Assembly (NCBI RefSeq): GCF_030063145.1
Contig: NZ_JASISM010000002.1
Location: 62,001 to 126,000, forward strand
Direction of reading: 5' to 3'
DNA length: 64,000 nt
From: Cryobacterium sp. PH31-L1
GTDB taxonomy: Bacteria > Actinomycetota > Actinomycetes > Actinomycetales > Microbacteriaceae
The notes beneath the pieces were generated by a model, which had not been told where the DNA came from, searched no databases, and saw only the letters and a list, made by a program, of their open reading frames with translations. Positions within the stretch are counted from its first letter, which is position 1, and every line of letters begins with the position of its first letter. Shown here one piece after another: positions 59,526 through 64,000 of the stretch. Position numbers and translations under genes: made by a program.

Positions 59526-60581
59526 CTAGCGGGAAATGATGACCTTGAGGGCCTTGGTTTCGGCCGCGCGGCCGAAAGTGTCATAGGCCTCGAGGAACTG
59601 GTCGAAACTGAAGTGGTGCGTGACGAGTTTCTCTGCGGCCAGCTTCTTGCTCGCGACGAGCTTCAGCAGCATCTTCGTGGTGTTGGCGTTGACCAGGCCC
59701 ATGCTGATGTTGATGTTCTGGATCCACAGGTTCTCCAGGTGCAGGTCGACCGCTTTACCGTGCACGCCCACGTTGGCGACGTTGCCGCCGGGGCGCACGA
59801 TCTCGGTGGCCATCGTGAACGTCTGGGGGATGCCGACGGCTTCGATGGCGACGTCGACGCCGGCGCCGTCGGTGAGCGCGAGAACCTGTTCCTTCCAATC
59901 CGCTGCGCCGGAGACGACCGTGTCGGTGGCGCCGAAGTCGCGGGCCCGTTCGAGGCGGTTTTCGTCGAGGTCGATGGCGATGATGCTCGCGGCGCCGTAG
60001 AGGCCGGCGGTGGCGATGGCGGCCAGTCCCACCGGACCGGCGCCGATCACGGCGACGACATCGCCGGGCTTGACCCGGCCGTACTGCACGCCGATTTCAA
60101 AACCGGTCGGCAGGATGTCGCTGAGCATGACGCCCTGGTCGTCACTGACGCCCTCGGGCAGCTTGTGCAGGGAGTTGTCGGCGTAGGGAACGCGCACGAA
60201 CTCGGCCTGGGTACCGTCGATGAGGTGGCCGAAGACCCAGCCGATGCCGGAGGCGCCCTCGTCGCCGAGGCAGTGCGAGTACAGCCCGTTGCTGCAATTG
60301 CTGCAGTGGCCGCAGCTCTTGATGCAGGAGATGATGACCCGGTCGCCTACCGTGAGGTTGCTCACCGCTGAGCCGACCTCGGTGATCGTGCCGACGCCCT
60401 CGTGGCCGAGGATGCGCCCGACCGTCACGGCGGGCACATCACCCTTGAGAATGTGCAGGTCCGTGCCGCAGATCGTGGTGGTATCCACGCGCACGATGGC
60501 ATCCGTCGAACTGTGCAGCTTCGGGTCGGGAACCTCGGTCCAGCTCTTTCGACCGGGACCGCCATAAACCAATGCCTTCAC
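59526..60581 (-). CDS. Zinc-dependent alcohol dehydrogenase
   Basis: A 351-residue MDR enzyme. Catalytic zinc region TTICGTDLHILKGDVP and LGHEGVGTI; structural zinc region CIKSCGHCSNCSNGLYSHC; nucleotide loop VIGAGPVGLAAIATAGLYGA. The proline-free spacing before Asp (DLDENRLE) suggests NAD preference. The GTG start at 60581 is set by AAGGAG 7 bases upstream; 37 in-frame codons before it cover the regulatory sites and are rejected. It leads an operon with the flavodoxin gene and has a DosR-like box about 90 bases upstream, suggesting use during oxygen limitation. Confidence 0.9.
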   Translation of the reverse strand: MKALVYGGPGRKSWTEVPDPKLHSSTDAIVRVDTTTICGTDLHILKGDVPAVTVGRILGHEGVGTITEVGSAVSNLTVGDRVIISCIKSCGHCSNCSNGLYSHCLGDEGASGIGWVFGHLIDGTQAEFVRVPYADNSLHKLPEGVSDDQGVMLSDILPTGFEIGVQYGRVKPGDVVAVIGAGPVGLAAIATAGLYGAASIIAIDLDENRLERARDFGATDTVVSGAADWKEQVLALTDGAGVDVAIEAVGIPQTFTMATEIVRPGGNVANVGVHGKAVDLHLENLWIQNINISMGLVNANTTKMLLKLVASKKLAAEKLVTHHFSFDQFLEAYDTFGRAAETKALKVIISR

Positions 60582-60663
60582 GGGTATCTCCTTGATTCTT
60601 ACAATGTGGGCGGGCAGAAGACCCGTCAGAACTACGCTAAGACCGACGGGCCGAGGGCGACTA

Positions 60664-60723
60664 GGGCCGAAAGTCCCGCCCTGTGCGGCCACAGATTGGG
60701 CACCTAATCGGGACTTCCGGCCC
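60664..60723. promoter_or_regulatory. Pair of divergent DosR-box-like sites
   Basis: GGGCCGAAAGTCCC at 60664-60677 (minus strand GGGACTTTCGGCCC) and GGGACTTCCGGCCC at 60710-60723 differ by a single base when read in the same sense. One faces the alcohol dehydrogenase operon, the other the universal stress protein gene at 60836. Confidence 0.7.
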
Positions 60724-60835
60724 TACTTGTTGCAACCCGCTGCTGACAGGATGAGTGTGAGGCGATGGGGCATCAGCTCCGCGCTCGTGGCGGGGGACTC
60801 CACTGCTGCGACCTGATCAAGAACGAGGTAGAGCA

Positions 60836-61690
60836 ATGAACCGGATGATTGTGGTTGGCATCGACGATTCGGCCGCCGGCGAGACCGCCCTCGCGTGGGC
60901 CATGGCCCGCGCTGAGAGAGTCAAGAGCCCGGTGACGCTCATGCACACCGTGTACGAAACCTGGCTGGCCGATGGCTACGGCTACTACGACTCCATCCTC
61001 GACGCCGAGAAGAAGCTGCTCACCGAAGCCGGCGCCCGCGCCGTGGCCCTCGCCCCCGGCGTCACCACCCACACCGAACTGCGCACCGGCAGCGCACCGC
61101 GCGTGCTGAGCGAACTCTCGAAAGACGCCGACCTCGTCGTCGTCGGAACCGACCAGAAGGGCCGCGTCGAGGGCGAACTGTTCGGCAGCGTGAGCCTACA
61201 GATCGCCGCGCTGGCTACCTGCCCGGTCGCCGTGATTCCCTCCCTGCCCGAGACCGAGAGAACCGGCGTCTACGTCGGCGTCGACGGCTCGGCCGACTCG
61301 CTGACCGCCGTGGCGTTCGCCGCCGCCGAGGCCGACCGCACCGGCCAGGAGCTGTATGCCCTCTACGCGGTGCACCTGCCGAATCGTCGCGTTCTGCGCA
61401 GCATTCCGGCCGACGCCGTGACCGAGCGCATGGAGGAGGAGCGCGTTGTGCTCGCCGAGTCTGTCGCCGGCCTCACCACGCAGTACCCTGACCTCGTGGT
61501 GCACCAGGTTCTGGAGACCGACGAATCGCCGGCCCGCGCACTCGTTGCGGCCGCGCAGCACGCCCAGTTGCTCGTCGTCGGCAGTCGCGGACGGGGCTCG
61601 CTGCAGCGCCTGCTCATGGGTTCGGTCAGCCACGAAGTGCTGCTGCACATCTCCTGCCCGACAATTGTCACCAGAACCACCCATAAGTAG
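60836..61690 (+). CDS. Universal stress protein, tandem two-domain
   Basis: A 284-residue protein with two UspA domains starting MIVVGIDDSAAGETALAW and GVYVGVDGSADSLTAVAF. The ATP-binding loop of domain 2 is VVGSRGRGSLQRLLMGSVSH, a full G-x2-G-x9-G-S match; domain 1 has VVGTDQKGRVEGELFGSVSL. It is paralogous to the protein at 57950. A DosR-box-like site lies 113 bases before the ATG. The sensor kinase gene follows 63 bases later. Confidence 0.92.
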   Translation: MNRMIVVGIDDSAAGETALAWAMARAERVKSPVTLMHTVYETWLADGYGYYDSILDAEKKLLTEAGARAVALAPGVTTHTELRTGSAPRVLSELSKDADLVVVGTDQKGRVEGELFGSVSLQIAALATCPVAVIPSLPETERTGVYVGVDGSADSLTAVAFAAAEADRTGQELYALYAVHLPNRRVLRSIPADAVTERMEEERVVLAESVAGLTTQYPDLVVHQVLETDESPARALVAAAQHAQLLVVGSRGRGSLQRLLMGSVSHEVLLHISCPTIVTRTTHK

Positions 61691-61738
61691 GTTCACTACC
61701 ACCAAGTCATGCCAAGGTTAGATCACCGGACGGCATGA

Positions 61739-64000
<2,262 letters not shown>

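Overview
The window is a high-GC chromosomal stretch from an actinobacterium, most likely of the family Microbacteriaceae (a Cryobacterium/Leifsonia-type organism). Support comes from the codon bias, the actinobacterial-type NrdHIEF set, GTG starts with strong Shine-Dalgarno sites, a DosS-like sensor kinase, a 10-methyl fatty acid gene pair, and the very frequent GGATGC/GCATCC motif. No rRNA, tRNA, CRISPR array, transposase or phage structural gene was found. The genus is an inference; no 16S sequence is present.

Layout. 1-193 is the 5' end of a DNA photolyase gene, cut by the window edge. 500-4492 is a secretion cluster: three exported proteins with SipW-type signal segments (one carrying an FN3 and a ricin-type lectin domain), a dedicated ER/SipW-type signal peptidase and a membrane-anchored surface protein. 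4537-12375 holds a quinone oxidoreductase, a YqaJ-type nuclease, a lipoprotein, an OmpR-type two-component system, and an MFS exporter/MarR operon with paired operator-like sites. 12396-13688 is rplJ-rplL with a leader and attenuator-like hairpin. 13713-18751 is an alpha-glucoside-type ABC importer with a divergent LacI regulator, two GGAACCGGTTCC operators and a 29-bp tandem repeat in the leader. 18843-22271 has an ABC exporter and a DUF305/DUF3105 pair. 22386-25064 is cbs-metB, preceded by a predicted leaderless 11-residue peptide with four consecutive cysteines.

25237-29521 contains a shikimate dehydrogenase-like gene, a DeoR regulator and galT-galK. 29655-43350 is a large pentose locus: a LacI-type regulator, araB-araD-araA, and two adjacent, differently ordered copies of a ChvE/GguAB-type sugar ABC transporter. 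43407-47860 is nrdHIEF, with two DnaA-box-like sequences and two NrdR-box-like sequences upstream. 47915-48744 is an MNT/HepT toxin-antitoxin pair whose antitoxin is fused to an XRE DNA-binding domain. 48862-57842 is mixed: a bifunctional nuclease, YdeI, a BfaA/BfaB pair for 10-methyl branched fatty acids, an MBL hydrolase, butanediol dehydrogenase, Nudix, a secreted protein, a probable lytic transglycosylase remnant and a VOC protein. 57950-64000 resembles a compact dormancy/hypoxia regulon: two universal stress proteins, a flavodoxin, a zinc alcohol dehydrogenase, a DosS-like GAF kinase, a NarL-type regulator (cut by the edge) and three DosR-box-like sites.

The sugar genes each sit beside a local regulator and matching palindromes, so the arabinose, galactose and alpha-glucoside systems look independently controlled. 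The points most worth a second look are the cysteine leader peptide, the DosR-like regulon, the GGGCCC intergenic repeat family, the 29-bp leader repeat, the XRE-MNT/HepT module and the SipW cluster.
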